The notes below the pieces were generated by a model. The model saw nothing but the letters and a program-made list of their open reading frames with translations, ran no database searches and had not been told where the DNA came from. A stretch of 64,000 bases of DNA from Adiantum capillus-veneris (taxonomy: Eukaryota > Streptophyta > Polypodiopsida > Polypodiales > Pteridaceae). Positions 22,671 through 34,374 of the stretch are shown piece by piece (the stretch's first letter is position 1; each line of letters begins with the position of its first letter). Both the position numbers and the translations under genes were made by a program. Where the stretch lies: positions 80,280,760-80,344,759 of the forward strand of contig CM043948.1 in the NCBI GenBank assembly GCA_014529385.2, in the 5' to 3' direction.

Positions 22671-23659
22671 ACTTATTTTTTTCCGACATAAAGATCCTTC
22701 TATTAGTTATTTAAATTGCCCATAGGGCTACAACCACCTATACTAGAGAGGGCTACAACAATCATAAGGGGGAGACTCTACAAATGAAAAACAACATATA
22801 TACAATGAGGCTAAATCAAGAGATGGGGGGAGGGAAAAGCCACACAGGTGGATGGTAGTGCCATCTCAGCACACCATGGAACATGGTGAAGAAAGGTCCA
22901 AGGCGCCAGAGTCAAAGGAAAGCATCTCTACGCTCCCGCATGCGGTCGAAGCTGCCTTGGAGTCTTTGGAACTGTCCTCTGAGAGTATTGACACCCTCTA
23001 GCCAAAGATCTCAAACAATCTCTGCTGATGGTACAAGGCGAGCCTCAAAGATGCGAAAGCATCAGGCCCGCCAAATGAACTAGAGTGTCAGGCCGCAAAT
23101 GAGTTCCCAAAATTCCTCTATCTCACTGCGCCACTCCTATGGAGTAAGCTCTGAAGTTAGCAGGTTGGAGTGTAGGTCGACCCCCCTGCATCACTATCAT
23201 CCTACTGTTGGAGGATAGCTCAAACTGAAGTGTCGGGCCTGTGAGAGTGGACCAAGCAACTGTACCCCAAGTGTATTGTCATGTTGTGGAAAGAGTTGGC
23301 ATCAGTCAAAGGTCTCAAAGCCAAACCTGCTGTGCCAAAGGAGAATCCCAAAGACAATGGCGTTGACTCTCCACAGGATGGTCACAAGCTGCGCATTCTT
23401 CCGAGAGTCCACTATGTACAAGCCAGCTTCCAAGTGTTGTAGCTCGATGTGCAACCAGCCATTCAAACAAAGTGACTCGCTGCGGCTGTCTTGAGTTCCA
23501 CAACCTCGCCCAAAAATCTGACAAGAACTGAGCTGTGAGACCCTCCTCTTGCCAATGAGGTGCTGCAACAGCAGGGCAAGCCTCTCTCCGTGCTGCCAAT
23601 ATGTGACGTCCCAGTCGAACAGTGTACTGAAAAAAAGGGACACCTTGATGGTCGGGTGA
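22671..23659 (-). mobile_element. LINE A, 3' part (poly-A end and zf-RVT domain)
   Basis: The minus-strand 3' end lies at about 22671-22690, where the plus strand has a T-rich run before GACATAAAGATCC. The region aligns with LINE B (41405-42370). The C-terminal LINE domain reads FWARLWNSRQPQRVTLFEWLVAHRAT ... CAACDHPVESQRHCLWDSPLAQQVW in pieces across 23701-23302. This is the reverse-transcriptase-associated zinc-binding domain of plant L1 elements. An insertion interrupts it at 23660, and the body continues at 28035. Confidence 0.8.
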
Positions 23660-23814
23660 TGTAAAACCCTGGGAATTGCCGTGCACGAATCCTCTACCCA
23701 ACCTCCCTTTTATAGCCTACTGGCCCTAGGATCTCTTCTCCACTGGGCAGCCGGCCCTTGGCCAGGTCCTTGACCTCCATGGTGGCCCTTGGCCTGACAT
23801 TACTTCCCCCTTGG

Positions 23815-26800
23815 AGAAGCGTTTTCGTCCTCAAAAACCCAAGTGTTAGTATCTTCGTAAGAACACTGATGTTTTCCTTATTGGCATCCCAAACGCGAGC
23901 CAATTGTGCATATGATACTTGGTGCAGTAAGGAGGTTCAATGAAACCAAGAGCATCATCTTGATTTTCAACATTGTTGTTGTTTTGCAACTACGTGTATC
24001 TAAATGATAACTCAATTGGCGCAAATTTCCATGAAGTTGTGAGCCAGATTTTCAACTCGCGTGAGTATCTTGAAAATCTCATAGCTATTGAGGGACAGAA
24101 TAGGGAGTTTCCTCATGGGAGACTTCTAGACATTGTGGAACACACAGAACTACATGTTCACCCCTAGTGAAGGTTACATGCCAACATGCTTTGTCAGCAC
24201 ACCTACTAAGTCCTTTACTTGTGAAACTATTGAAATGGTATCCAACCCCAACACAACAGGTGTTCAAAGCTGAAAACCTAACCTAAGTAAATTCTAGAAT
24301 AGGTAGAGAAACATCCATTCAGAATGCTTTGTGCTAACGTATGCTCTTAGCAGATCCTTGAGCACTAGCAAAATACTTGTAAGCTGTCCATCCAATCCGA
24401 GATGAATAGTAGCAGTAAGAGTGAGGTACGTGCTCCAACCACTTACAGACAGTCTTCCATGACTGACGATAACTTTGACTCAACCAATGAGTATCCAGCC
24501 ATATATTTGATATGGAATGAAGACTACCAACGAGGTTGAAAGCGGGTTGGATAGAGTTTAGACCATCCAACCACAAACACCCATCTTGAACCAGTACCTG
24601 ACAAGGTGTAAACTCATAATAAATATGGAGTAGGGCTGATTGCACTTGCAGTGCAAAAAGGTACAGAAAGAATAAAGTCCATGAATTTTCATGTCGCTCC
24701 AAATAAATCAGTGTTAAACACTAGGGCCCATAACACCTAGTGTGCATGCATTTAACACAAACTTATCCAAACCACAATTCCATGACGAGACTTTCCACGG
24801 TACATACGGGAAATCCTGGCAGCAAAAGTTGGACCATAACAAAATGTGACAACCCAGTCACACATAGGTACCAACCATGAGACATTCTCATGAACGTAGC
24901 ATACTTGGCGATATGTAGAAGCGACCCTCCGTTAAGGTGGTTCACAACACATGTAATCACAACAAGTCTGTACTTAGTACCCGACAATTTCTGACCACCA
25001 CTGAAATTGTTCCGGATACGGTCTACTCCAAATGGTTTAATAAACGGATGCGACCAGGACATAGGGACTTCGTCACGACACATCATTAGGAATTAGGCGC
25101 CAGTGTCAGTCCCAGAGACTCATATTTGCCACATGTGGAATATGTCTCAAATAAGGAGGTCGAAAAAAAAAGACATCCTTCAAGTATGAAGACATCCTTC
25201 AAGTACGAGATGTACTTGTGTGTGGAGGTAAATGCAAACACTCTGTGACGTGAGTGAGAGGGACCCTCATTCATTGCTCCACACTGGCTAAAGCGAACTC
25301 CTTGAGTTCCTGGACCATGTTGTATCCCATGCGACCACATGTGCCAAACAAAACCATACCATGTAGGTATGTAATTGTTTCAACAAGAGTCAAACCCATC
25401 GCGGTCGCTTAGTGCTATAGAGAAAATAGGAGATCCACGTAGGGTGGAGCCCCTAGCTCATTTGAACAGCCATGCAATTTGAAATGCTAGCTGCATCTAT
25501 GCGGCGTGTTATAGATCAACCGATGCGAGTGTAAGTTTATCAAAACTCAAATCAATCTTCGCACCAAAACATGTAGTGCTTACAAAATACCCAAAAACAT
25601 ATGTAATGGAAAGACTCTTGCTTGGCCATTAACATTGATGGGGAGTCCACCCCGGGGGATTCACCATGGAAAACTTATTGCACCACGTAAGTGCAAGGGA
25701 GGGGGTTCTTTTTACAAGTTACATAAGCGTATAAGTTAGGGGTAGGCCCCCAATAATTTATCTCCCATGCTTAAAAATTAGGGAGGGGGGTATCATATTT
25801 ATTGGGGTGAGGGGGAGGGGGAAGAAGTGAGAAAATAGTAAAATGAGAAGAAGTTTTTGTGTTTCAAAGACATGGCTTCCCAAAAGAGTCTTCCCTCAAA
25901 CTTGTGAGACAATAACTACAAAGATTCATGCAAGAACTAAAACTGCTTTATATCAATCACTTATTTTGTGATTTTAGTTTATTGTTGAGAGATGAAAGCT
26001 ATAAAGAGTTTGTATAGATACGCACGTACACAGAGAATCTAATACAACTTTATAACCATGTTTTTTTAGCAATTTAGATGGGTCAAAATTGGACGAGTAG
26101 CTAGAGTGCAGGCTAATTGTCACATAGTTTGAAAGTCAAACTAAAACACAATGAGGGTACATCTAGTTATCAACAAAAGTGGTTCCTTAGTACGTTGCCA
26201 GTCACTATGCTACACACTCTTTGACTAGTTTTACTCAATCAGATCATGTGAGACCTAAATTTTATATGTAAGATAGGGGTATGATAGTTTTCTTCATTGA
26301 TTGTCGTATAAGCGGAGAAAGGGGGGTCATATTCCCTAATATGAGTCGTATAAAGGGGTTTTATCAAAGTTGTTCGCTCGCAGGTGGCGTACCGTTTTGT
26401 ATATAGAGTGAATCTCCCGGGGGAGTCCACTAGGTAGATCTGTTCAAGATGGAGAACAATCACCCAAGAAATACCAACAGTTGGGTCTTACCCTAGATCT
26501 GACAATGGCTCTTAGCCAGTCTGTGTGTCTCATAGCCCGTATGTCAATTAGTGTTCAATTGACGAACCGATGAAGACTAATTTGGACGGCGTCTTGACCA
26601 ATTGCTAGTTGAGAGTTAGAGCAGCTTTTGGCTCAGGCTGACTCTCAAGCAAAACATGTTTCAAAATATTCTTAGAAAGTTTTTATTATTCTTCGAGAGA
26701 AGTAAGAGAGAGAGAGAAAGAGAGCATGCTAGGCTGAGGAACTTTCCTTAAACGACAATGACATGTTCAGTTGATTGCCATGCTTGTGTGCATCTTATGC

Positions 26801-27970
26801 CTAAAGTGTAGCTTATCCTATAAGCATGCAATAGTTTTCTGCTATGACTCTCACATTGAAAAAAGTAACAGACAAAACACAAACAAGTCATAGACTGACC
26901 CACCTACCGTGTCTGTGGTTGTGACGACACCAGAGTGACTTAATGATAGCACTTTGCCTTTGAATGAAGTCTGCGTTTTAGGGTCTTTTTAGTGTTTTTG
27001 TGTTTGGACAACAACCCAAAATTCATGTTAAACAACCCAGAACTTATCTTGTCCTTGACAAAGTGTCTGTTGTTATAAGGGAAGCATAAACCAAAAAGTG
27101 GTGGAGGTCATTCCACCTAGCTAGCATGCCTTGCATGCAGAGTGGTAAGCCCTTGGCGAGAATAACGGCCTCAAATGTGAGAGCCAAAACCAGAAGTGCC
27201 TTGCACAGTCTATACTGGTAGGAATTTTGTGAGGTGATATTCCCTATGTTACCAGTTTCCCCAAACTTGTGTGCAAATGCCCCGTGATTCCAAGTCAATG
27301 GACAGTATCTTGGCACAAGTGAGAAGCCTTGCTTCGTATTAAATTGTGAAAGCACTTTGGTTTGCACAAAAATAGGAGTTTCCAAGCAAAGGTGAAAACA
27401 TGGAAAAATAAGAAGAACTTAAAATTGGCTAACCTGGTCGTTGCGGTAACCAGTGGTCCTAAGGTGTGGAAGGAAAAAACTCATTCCGAACCAGCTCATA
27501 GCCATATCTGCTTTGCAAGAGAGTTATTGTGTATGCACCTATACCCTCTTGTATCATATACGTCCGTCTTGTACGTAATGAGACAACTTGCAAGCATATT
27601 GCCAAATCCTTCCCAAGTGTCTATGCTCATAGCATATGCCAAAAGTGGGAAGGCACAATGAAAAATGCAGAAAGGGAAGCCTTGCTTCACATAAGGACGG
27701 ATTTGTTAGCCAATAGATGCTGCTACCGACATACAGATATCATGGTAAACAAAAATTGACCTTGTCAACGGAAATTGGCTAGTGCTGTGTGGCTAGCATC
27801 TTTGCCAGCTTATGGAAGTAGTGACAAGAAGTTGGCCATGCTAAGCCCTATGCACCCTTCATCAAGTCGAGCCGCATGGTGTGCCGATCTCCGAAATACC
27901 TAGAATCATGTCAAAAATTTGTGAAGGCAGCACAATAATAGAAGGCTCCTGCTCTTAGTCGAGCATGCCA
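23815..27970. other. Interior of element D, no recognisable gene
   Basis: Open frames are short and scattered on both strands. The most protein-like is the plus-strand run ending about 24166 (FHEVVSQIFNSREYLENLI, then NREFPHGRLLDIVE), which I do not recognise. A possible DNA-transposon remnant lies at 25640-26431, and purine-rich stretches at 25690-25860. The identity of the internal region is unknown. Confidence 0.4.
25640..26431. mobile_element. Possible decayed terminal-inverted-repeat transposon
   Basis: The left end GAGTCCACCCCGGGGGATTC and the reverse complement of the right end (GTGGACTCCCCCGGGAGATT) share an imperfect inverted repeat of about 20-25 bp followed by TCAC. The interior is AT-rich and has no gene. 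No target duplication is evident. Confidence 0.25.
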
Positions 27971-28034
27971 AACTCCACTGGGCAGTCGGCCCTTGGCCTG
28001 GTCCTTGACCTCAAGGGTGGCCCTTGGCCTGACA

Positions 28035-28288
28035 GCTGAGTAGAAAAGATCCCTCTAAAACCACTCTCTAGGATCCCAGTGCACTCGTGCCAGTGGACAA
28101 CGCTCCCAAGCCCACAGCCTCCAATGGCCAATCTCAAGACCTGCTGGGTCAAGATCTATGACACAAGTCCTCCCACAAATGCCTACAACTCTGATCCTCT
28201 GAAAACAGCACTGTGCCACCTGTGGGGCCTCTACTGAAACTCGGTGTAAACGACCCTCACCCTGTAGTTAAAAAATTAGGGAGGGTAC
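28035..28288 (-). mobile_element. LINE A, middle fragment
   Basis: 254 bp that align with LINE B 42370-42620 (shared landmarks CCACTCTC, CCCACAGCCTCCAATGG, CTATGACACA, CCCTGTAG). It joins the fragment ending at 23659 once element D is ignored, and stops at the chromovirus LTR at 28289. Confidence 0.8.
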
Positions 28289-28856
28289 TGTCACAAAGTG
28301 ATGAGGTGGCGGACAACAAAAACCCTAAATTCTACCAGAAACCCTAAAAAACTTGCAAACCCTAATTTTTGCCAAAAACCCTAATTTCCGAAAATCGCGA
28401 AGGCTATTAAATTTTGTTATTTTTATTTTTTGAAAATGATGAGCGACGCAAATTATTCTTTTTCTCTACAATATGAGAAAGAGAGAGAGAATGCTTTTGC
28501 TTTCAAGTTCTGACTCTCTGTGAGAGAGAGAGAGAGAGCAATTGCTTTTGATTTGAATCTTTTGGGGCTCTGCTTTTGGGCATCCCTTGTAACCTTTAAA
28601 TTAGTGGCGAGGGCCTCACTTCTCAGAGCATCTGGACGCAAAGTTTGAGAGTGAAACCCTAGCCACTCTCTTGTACTTTGATTTGATTAATATAAAAAGA
28701 AATACCGAAAGGGGTGCCAGTCTTTGGGGCCAACATCTCTAGGCACGGAACTCCGTCGGGCCAGTGTACATCTATTGTGATCTGTGACTTGTTTTGAACT
28801 GGTTATTTGGTGGTGTCGCGGTTGATTCTTAACTTGGAGTGTCCAAGTCTGTTACA
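28289..28856 (+). repeat. 5' LTR of chromovirus B
   Basis: It begins TGTCACAAAGTGATGA and ends GTCTGTTACA. It contains four ACCCTAA motifs near the start (28320-28385), two GA-rich tracts and a TATA box at 28691-28699 (TATAAAAAG), so transcription would start near 28720. Confidence 0.9.
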
Positions 28857-28857
28857 G

Positions 28858-28875
28858 TGGTATCAGAGCACGACC
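28858..28875 (+). other. Primer binding site, initiator tRNA-Met type
   Basis: TGGTATCAGAGCACGACC one base after the LTR end. TGGTATCAGAGC is the standard complement of plant initiator tRNA-Met used by chromoviruses and copia elements. Confidence 0.92.
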
Positions 28876-28927
28876 TATTTCTCTTCTACGGGAAATCCGA
28901 TCCCCAATTTTTTTTTCCGCGGCACCT

Positions 28928-30386
28928 ATGGCTTCACGCAAGGATCAATCGACTCCCTCTGCACTGAGATGCGTACACGGATCACAACAAATATTTCGGC
29001 AGAGAGTATGGCCCGCCTTGGCCTACTCACGCAGAGCGGCGAGAGATGGAGCTTCGCCAGTTGATCGGCGATGCAACAAAGATGATGCTCAATTTTGCCA
29101 AGGACCCAAAGATGGAAAAATATATGAACCAGACCTCTTTGGAAGAGGTATAGACGGAGTGGCAGAGAACCATAACTCCACTCCCGAAACCCGCTCTCAA
29201 GAAACCTTCTGCCTCCAAGAAATATACGGAGAAGGAACTGGAGAATGTGGTTGATGCACGGATTGCTCAGCTTTTCGGCGTGCAAAAGAAAGGCAAAAAG
29301 CACGGCAAAAAATCAAAAGAAAGGCACTGACTTCCCCGGATATTTGGGTCGTCGGTCGACATTTGACAAGGCAAAGAAATTGAAGAAGCGCGTCAAGTTT
29401 GAAGACCTACCCAGTTCTTCTTCTTCTTCTTCTGACTGCTCTTCTAGCTCTTCAGACTCGAGTGAAGAAGACAGGAAAAGCAAAAAGCGAAGCAAGACAC
29501 AAAGCTTCGGAAAGGGCAAGAAAAAGGCAAAGAAGGCTACATCTTGCCCAGAGACTGACAGTTCTACTAAGGACTCGTCTACAGACAGCTCAGATTCTGA
29601 TGACGTAAAGTTTTATGCGAACAAGAAGAATTTTTACAAAGCTAACCAGTATGACTTTCATGATGATAAAAGCAAGAAAGTCCGAGAGTTTAAGGAAGGT
29701 GGCCACTCGATCAAGTTTGATACTTTTTCAGGATACTTAGATGCTTCGAAGGCTTTGTCTTTTATACAGCAGTTTGACATCGCTTTCACGGGAGGACGCT
29801 ATTCAGATCACTCCAAGATTCGGAGAGCTGCCTCTTACTTTAAGAGGAATGCTTGTACTTGGTGGTCCACGCTTCTTTTAAACAAGACTGTGCCAGTTGA
29901 ATGGCTGAAATTTAAGAACCTTTTTATTTCTATGAACGAGATATACAAGCTGCTTGGAACCATCTTTGGATGACCAAGAAAGATACAATCAATGCTTATT
30001 GTGAAAGATTGTGGAGCTCTTTTCTACCCGCCTCTTCATTCAAGAAGATCTCATTCAGAGAACAGATTGAGCGGTTTACCTTGGGTCTACCTACAGAGAT
30101 CCGAGATCACTGCTTGGAACAGAAGTCAGCTTCTATTCAAAAGTTGATGAGTCATGCGAAGCGGGGCTTTGCCATTCACTCTGGCAGTCTGACCTACCCC
30201 ACATATGAAGTCATGACACAACGAGCCAAGCGGACTTCTGGGAATGAAAGTAGAAAGAAAAAAAGCAACCCAGAGAAAAAGGATGCACGACCCAAGCTTA
30301 CTCCTGAGGAGAGAGCTTGCTTCATCAGAGAGGGGAAGTGCTTTGGATGCAGGGAACATGGACATATGTCCATGAAGTGCCCTTAA
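28928..30386 (+). pseudogene. gag of chromovirus B
   Basis: Begins at the ATG of MASRKDQSTPS, 53 bp after the primer site. A frameshift near 29230-29250 leads into a basic, serine-rich linker. The capsid block follows (IKFDTFSGYLDASKALSFIQ ... RRAASYFKRNACTWWSTLL), with a second frameshift near 29945. The C-terminal part (29970-30386) carries one CCHC zinc knuckle, CFGCREHGHMSMKC, with ideal CX2CX4HX4C spacing. Gag packages the element RNA and forms the particle. Domain order and zinc knuckle make the call secure, and frameshifts make it non-functional. Confidence 0.88.
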
Positions 30387-30930
30387 AAGGCACAGAAAGA
30401 GCAGAATGATAAAGACGACGACAGGCGTGAGAGTTCGAGAGCAGCTGAGGAACGTGGCAGAAAGGCAGATAGAAAAGCAGAACTGGTACCACATGGCATG
30501 GGACCTGTACCGAATCTAATGAATGAAAGTACAAACTTTGCCGCTTTTGGGGCAAAGTGAAGGATCAGGAAGCTCTTTTGAAGGAGCCAAGGCAAACTTC
30601 TTTTCACCTAGAATCGGCGGCTTGATTTGGAATTACGCCCAACAGACCGGCAACACAGGTGGAGGTAGTTCGACTAGCACCCGGATGGGATGTTGCCATT
30701 ACACCGAGCATTGGCAAACTTTGTTTGCAATGACAGGGGTGTTTAGGGCATGCGAGTGATGTTCTACTCAGGATCCCTTGGTACCACAAGAACTACACCG
30801 TGGTTGACTACCGGGCCGAGAAAGCGACTTTGATAAATGAAGGGCTTAGAGATTGTACTTGATGAACTTCAGTTTCTTACTCATTCTTTTGGGAGAGAAC
30901 TGAACGATGGATAAAGCTTGAATATGTTTT
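30387..30930 (+). pseudogene. Degenerate protease region of chromovirus B
   Basis: The stretch between the zinc knuckle and RT keeps the end of a retropepsin in one frame (PWYHKNYTVVDYRAEKATLI, about 30775-30835), as in other chromoviruses. I could not find an intact DTG or DSG active site, so part of the protease appears lost or shifted. Confidence 0.5.
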
Positions 30931-30976
30931 GACCTGATCTAAAGAACGCCAAGATTTTTCTCCACACTCATGCCGA

Positions 30977-31680
30977 TTGCTTTTCAGAGGGCCTGAAGAT
31001 CATACCATTGATCTGATACCTAGAAGCACACCACCGAACCGCCCACCCTACCGTGTGAGCCGAGCACAGAATGAAGAGATTATGAACCAAGTGAAAGACC
31101 TCTTGGAAAAGGGTCTTGTCCAGCGTAGTACTTCACCGTATTTCTCTCTAGTGTTGTTGGTTTTGAAGAAAGACGGATCTTGGAGAATGTGCATCGATTA
31201 TAGAACTCTCAACGAAATCACCATCAAGAATAGATTTTCGATTCCTAGGATCGATGATATACTTGACAGGTTACAGGGATCCTCGTGCTTTAGCAAGATT
31301 GACTTGAAGAGTGGATATCATTAGATCAGGATAGTGCTGAGAGATGTCTATAAGATAGCTTTTCGGACGACTTTTGGGTTATTTGAGTTTTTGGTGATGC
31401 CTTTTGGCTTAACCAATGCTCCTACGACATTTAACCGGATGATGGATAGGATTTTTCGAGAGTACAGGCTATTTGTTGGCACTTTCTTTGACGACATTGT
31501 TGTTTTCTCCAAGAATGAGGTAGAACATAGAGATCATCTGCTTCAAGTCTTTCAGGCATTACGAGATCACACGTTAGTGATTAATGCAAAGAAAAGTGAA
31601 ATTTTCCTACCAGAGATACACTTTTTGGGACACATTGTGTCAGCAGAGCAGGAGTGCAAATGGACCCGGCCAGGATAGAG
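30977..31680 (+). pseudogene. Reverse transcriptase of chromovirus B
   Basis: Has [17 protein letters not shown], the QRSTSPY block, [28 protein letters not shown] and [11 protein letters not shown], then an in-frame TAG where Q is usual (31323-31325). It then has FRTTFGLFEFLVMPFGLTNA and the catalytic FFDDIVVFS (YVDD/FDD class). The frame breaks again near 31675. All core RT motifs are present in order. Confidence 0.92.
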
Positions 31681-31701
31681 ACTATCCATGATTGAACCGA
31701 T

Positions 31702-32300
31702 TTGAGGAATGTCCATGAAGTTAGAAGCTTCTTGGGACTGTGTTCGTACTACAGGCGGTTCATACGAAAGTTTGCAGAGGTTGCTTCCCCTTTGCATACC
31801 TTGACACAGAAAGGAGTACCTTTTTTGTGGGGACCCACAGAGGTGACTGCCTTTCGGACATTGAAAGAGAAATTGACTTCGGGACCTATTTTGACTTTGT
31901 CGGACTTGCAGAAGTCATTTGAAGTATATTGTGATGCTTGTGGTCGTAGTCTGGGTGCGGTCTTGATGCAAGAAGGCCATGTCATAGCTTATGAGAGTCG
32001 TTTGTTCTCTAGGCCGGAGATGACAGCATAGATCTATGAGAAAGATCTTTTGGCGGTTACCCATGCTCTTACTCAGTGGCGGCATTACCTACTCAAAGTG
32101 GATTTTACTATCTTTACAGACCATCAGAGTTTGAGCTACTTCTTGTCACAGAAGAAGCTTTCAAAAAAGCAGATGCGGTGGGCGAACATCTTGTCACACT
32201 TCCACTTCCAGATTGTCCATGTGCAGGGACAGAAGAATGTGGTGGCAGATGCTTTGTCTCAGAAACCGTTGGTTCTGGCTACTTCCGCGATACATCATAG
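31702..32300 (+). pseudogene. RNase H region of chromovirus B
   Basis: Contains LGLCSYYRRFIRKFAEVASP (RT connection), then FEVYCDACGRSLGAVLMQEG, a stop near 32031, AVTHALTQWRHYLL, DHQSLSYFLSQKKLS and VVADALSQK. These are the ordered motifs of gypsy RNase H, which degrades RNA in RNA-DNA hybrids. Confidence 0.88.
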
Positions 32301-33575
32301 GAGCTTCGAGGATATGGTCGATCAGTTAGCCACAAATAAAGATTTTGCTGATATTTTCACACGGATACTGGATGGGAAAACAATAGCGGGATACTCCCTT
32401 CGGGAAGGCTACTTGATGAGAAAGACTATGTTGTGCGTTACACAGCCGTTGAGGGATAAGGTTATGACTGAATGCCATTGTCCACCTTTTATGGGTCACC
32501 GCGGCATTGCTACCACCATTAAAGGGGTAGAGAGATACTTATTTTGGTCGTGATTCAAAAAGGACGTGGAAGAGTTGTGCGCAGTATGCCAGAAGGTCAA
32601 GTTTGACAGGCATAAGACACAGGGATTGTTACACCCTTTTACCCATACCCACCCGCCCCTGGGAAAGTATTGAAATGGATTTCATTTTTGATCTCCCGAT
32701 TACACAGAATGATCACAATGATTTTCCGATTACATGGCACGTCTGAGACGATTGTCTCTGACATAGACCCCAGATTTATGAGTTTGTTTTGGAAGGCAAT
32801 TTGGGAGAACATTGGCACACGGTTGCAGTTCTCATCATCGTTCCACTTGCAGACTGACGGGCAATGTGAGATTGCCAATTCAATGGTTTTAGATTTATTT
32901 AAGTCTTGTATCTCGGATCAGAAGACTCAATGGGAAAAGAACTTACCTTTGGTGGAATTTGCCTACAATAACACGACACACTCTTCGACGGGGAAGACGC
33001 CATGTGAGATTGTGAAAGTGCTGTGAAGGTTCCATCCTTCCTGAGCACGAAAGAATAGATATTTGAAGCGGATGAATATTCGCGAGATTTGGATACGACT
33101 TTTGCCAAGGTTCGCGAGACTTTGCAGAAGTCTCAAGAGCGACAGAAAAAGGCATCGGATCGCCATCGTCGCGACTTGAAACTGAAGGAGGATGATTGGG
33201 TGCTCTTAATTTTGAGAAGGCATGCCTACGAAAGAAAAAGGGAAAGGAGAGGCTTTTTCCAAAGCATAGTACGCGATACTATGGACCTTTCCAGATTACT
33301 GAAAAGATAAATGATGTCTCCTTCCGATTGAAACTGCCAGATACTTGGAGGATTCACAATGCATTGCGTGTGAGTCTCTTGAAACCTTCTAAGGTTGATG
33401 TGCCTGATGATGGGAAGCCTGATGAGCAACCCAAAGTGGAAGAAAACGAGGAGATCCTTGTTCCTGAACACATTTTGGCACATAACGATACGAAGAAAGG
33501 TAAAGTCCAAAGGCGGTTCTTGGTTAAGTTCAAGAACTTTCCTGCATTTGATGCGAAGTAGACGGAGGAGGAGGA
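32300..33575 (+). pseudogene. Integrase of chromovirus B with C-terminal chromodomain
   Basis: The zinc-binding part has CHCPPFMGHRGIATT and, after a stop, CAVCQKVKFDRHK. The core has EMDFIFDLP, then a deletion (about 32725-32740) that removes the segment up to GTSETIVSDIDPRF, then FHLQTDGQ and NNTTHSSTGKTPCE. Frameshifts follow. The C-terminal domain has YYGPFQITEKINDVSFRLKL. The chromodomain lies at 33440-33575 (LVPEHILAHNDTKKGK, RRFLVKFKNFPAFDAK), then a TAG exactly where the conserved Trp codon (TGG) stands, followed by TEEED. The chromodomain identifies the lineage as chromovirus. Confidence 0.9.
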
Positions 33576-34159
33576 CTAGCAAATACTCCTCGGATTGTGA
33601 AACTTGGCCGAAGATCTGGTGCAGTGGGATGCACAATAGGGGAGTAACTCCGCTCTTTTGTCAACACATGCCTCGAATTTGATACTAAAGTCACTCATGT
33701 CTCTTTGAGCTTCAGGGATACTGAGAGCTGACAGTATTTTGCTGGATGACTTTATGAAATGAATTTCCTGATTATGATACTGATTTGTTCTTGACTTCTT
33801 GTGAGTGCAGGAACTGATAGACAAAATGACTGCAGCATTTTGGTCTGATTGATCTCGAATAGACATGGTTGCAATAGGGGTTAGTCAATCGGACATCGAT
33901 GAGGTCCCGATTGGACCTAGATGTGATTGCTAGCTACATTGCCGATAAATCATGGTCTAAGATCCGAATGAATGTTGAATGTCATGTGATGTCCTGTGAT
34001 TTCTGGTGATGTTCGGTGATGTCGTGTGATGTGACTGTTGATTTTGTACATGTGCTATGTCTGTTCCTAGTACGTAGGTACTAACAGTCAGTGTCTGCTA
34101 AGACGGTTTATGGCTTTTGTCGATTTTGCAGGCGTAATCACGGTCGATTACAATGCTTT
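33576..34159 (+). other. 3' untranslated region of chromovirus B
   Basis: There is no gene. Short direct repeats of a GATGTC/GTGAT type lie at 33985-34030. Positions 33620-33850 align with chromovirus C on both sides of the LINE A insertion (22440-22670 and 40051-40100). Confidence 0.7.
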
Positions 34160-34172
34160 CAAGAGGGGGGAG

Positions 34173-34374
34173 TGTCACAAAGTGATGACGTGGCGGACAA
34201 CAGAAACCCTAATTTCTACCAAAAACCCTAAAATTCTTGCAAACCCTAATTTTTGCCAAAAACCCTAATTTTCTCGGAAATCGCGAAGGCTATTAAAAAA
34301 GTTTTTTTTTTTTTGAAAATGATGAGCGACCCTTGTAACCTTTAAATTAGTGGTGAGGGCCTCACTTCTCAGAG
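34173..34374 (+). repeat. 3' LTR of chromovirus B, truncated
   Basis: Starts TGTCACAAAGTGATGACG after the polypurine tract CAAGAGGGGGGAG (34160-34172). Shares with the 5' LTR the AACCCTAA block and GAGGGCCTCACTTCTCAGAGC. It is broken at 34374 against LINE sequence. Confidence 0.88.

Larger units (their letters stand above)
23660..28034 (-). mobile_element. Element D: degenerate LTR retrotransposon with short LTRs, nested in LINE A
   Basis: The left LTR (23660-23799, 140 bp) runs TGTAAAACCC ... GGCCTGACA. The right LTR keeps only its last 61 bp (27974-28034, ending the same way). The flanks GGTGA (23655-23659) and GCTGA (28035-28039) are a 4/5 target duplication, and LINE sequence resumes exactly after it. 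The minus-strand TATAAAAG at 23707-23714 and polypurine tract CCAAGGGGGAAGTAA (23814-23800) orient it right to left. Bases inside the tract read VFEDENASPRGK, like the end of a gypsy pol frame. The remaining interior (23815-27970) shows no gene I can support. Confidence 0.65.
28289..34374 (+). mobile_element. Chromovirus B (Ty3/gypsy with chromodomain), nested in LINE A
   Basis: 5' LTR 28289-28856, tRNA-iMet primer site, gag, degenerate protease, RT, RNase H, integrase, chromodomain, 3' UTR, polypurine tract 34160-34172 and a truncated 3' LTR 34173-34374. The LTR copies look roughly 90% alike over the shared first 150 bp (estimated by eye). The 3' LTR lacks an internal ~140 bp and everything after CTCAGAGC. 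About 140 bp of LINE is missing at the same joint. A deletion at the right border therefore removed the LTR tail and the right target duplication. Confidence 0.9.

Noticed and set aside
23973-24167. Captured host exon (FHEVVSQIF ... NREFPHGRLLDIVE)
   Set aside because: Looks protein-like, but I cannot name a family, and it is too short without a search. Kept only as a note inside element D.
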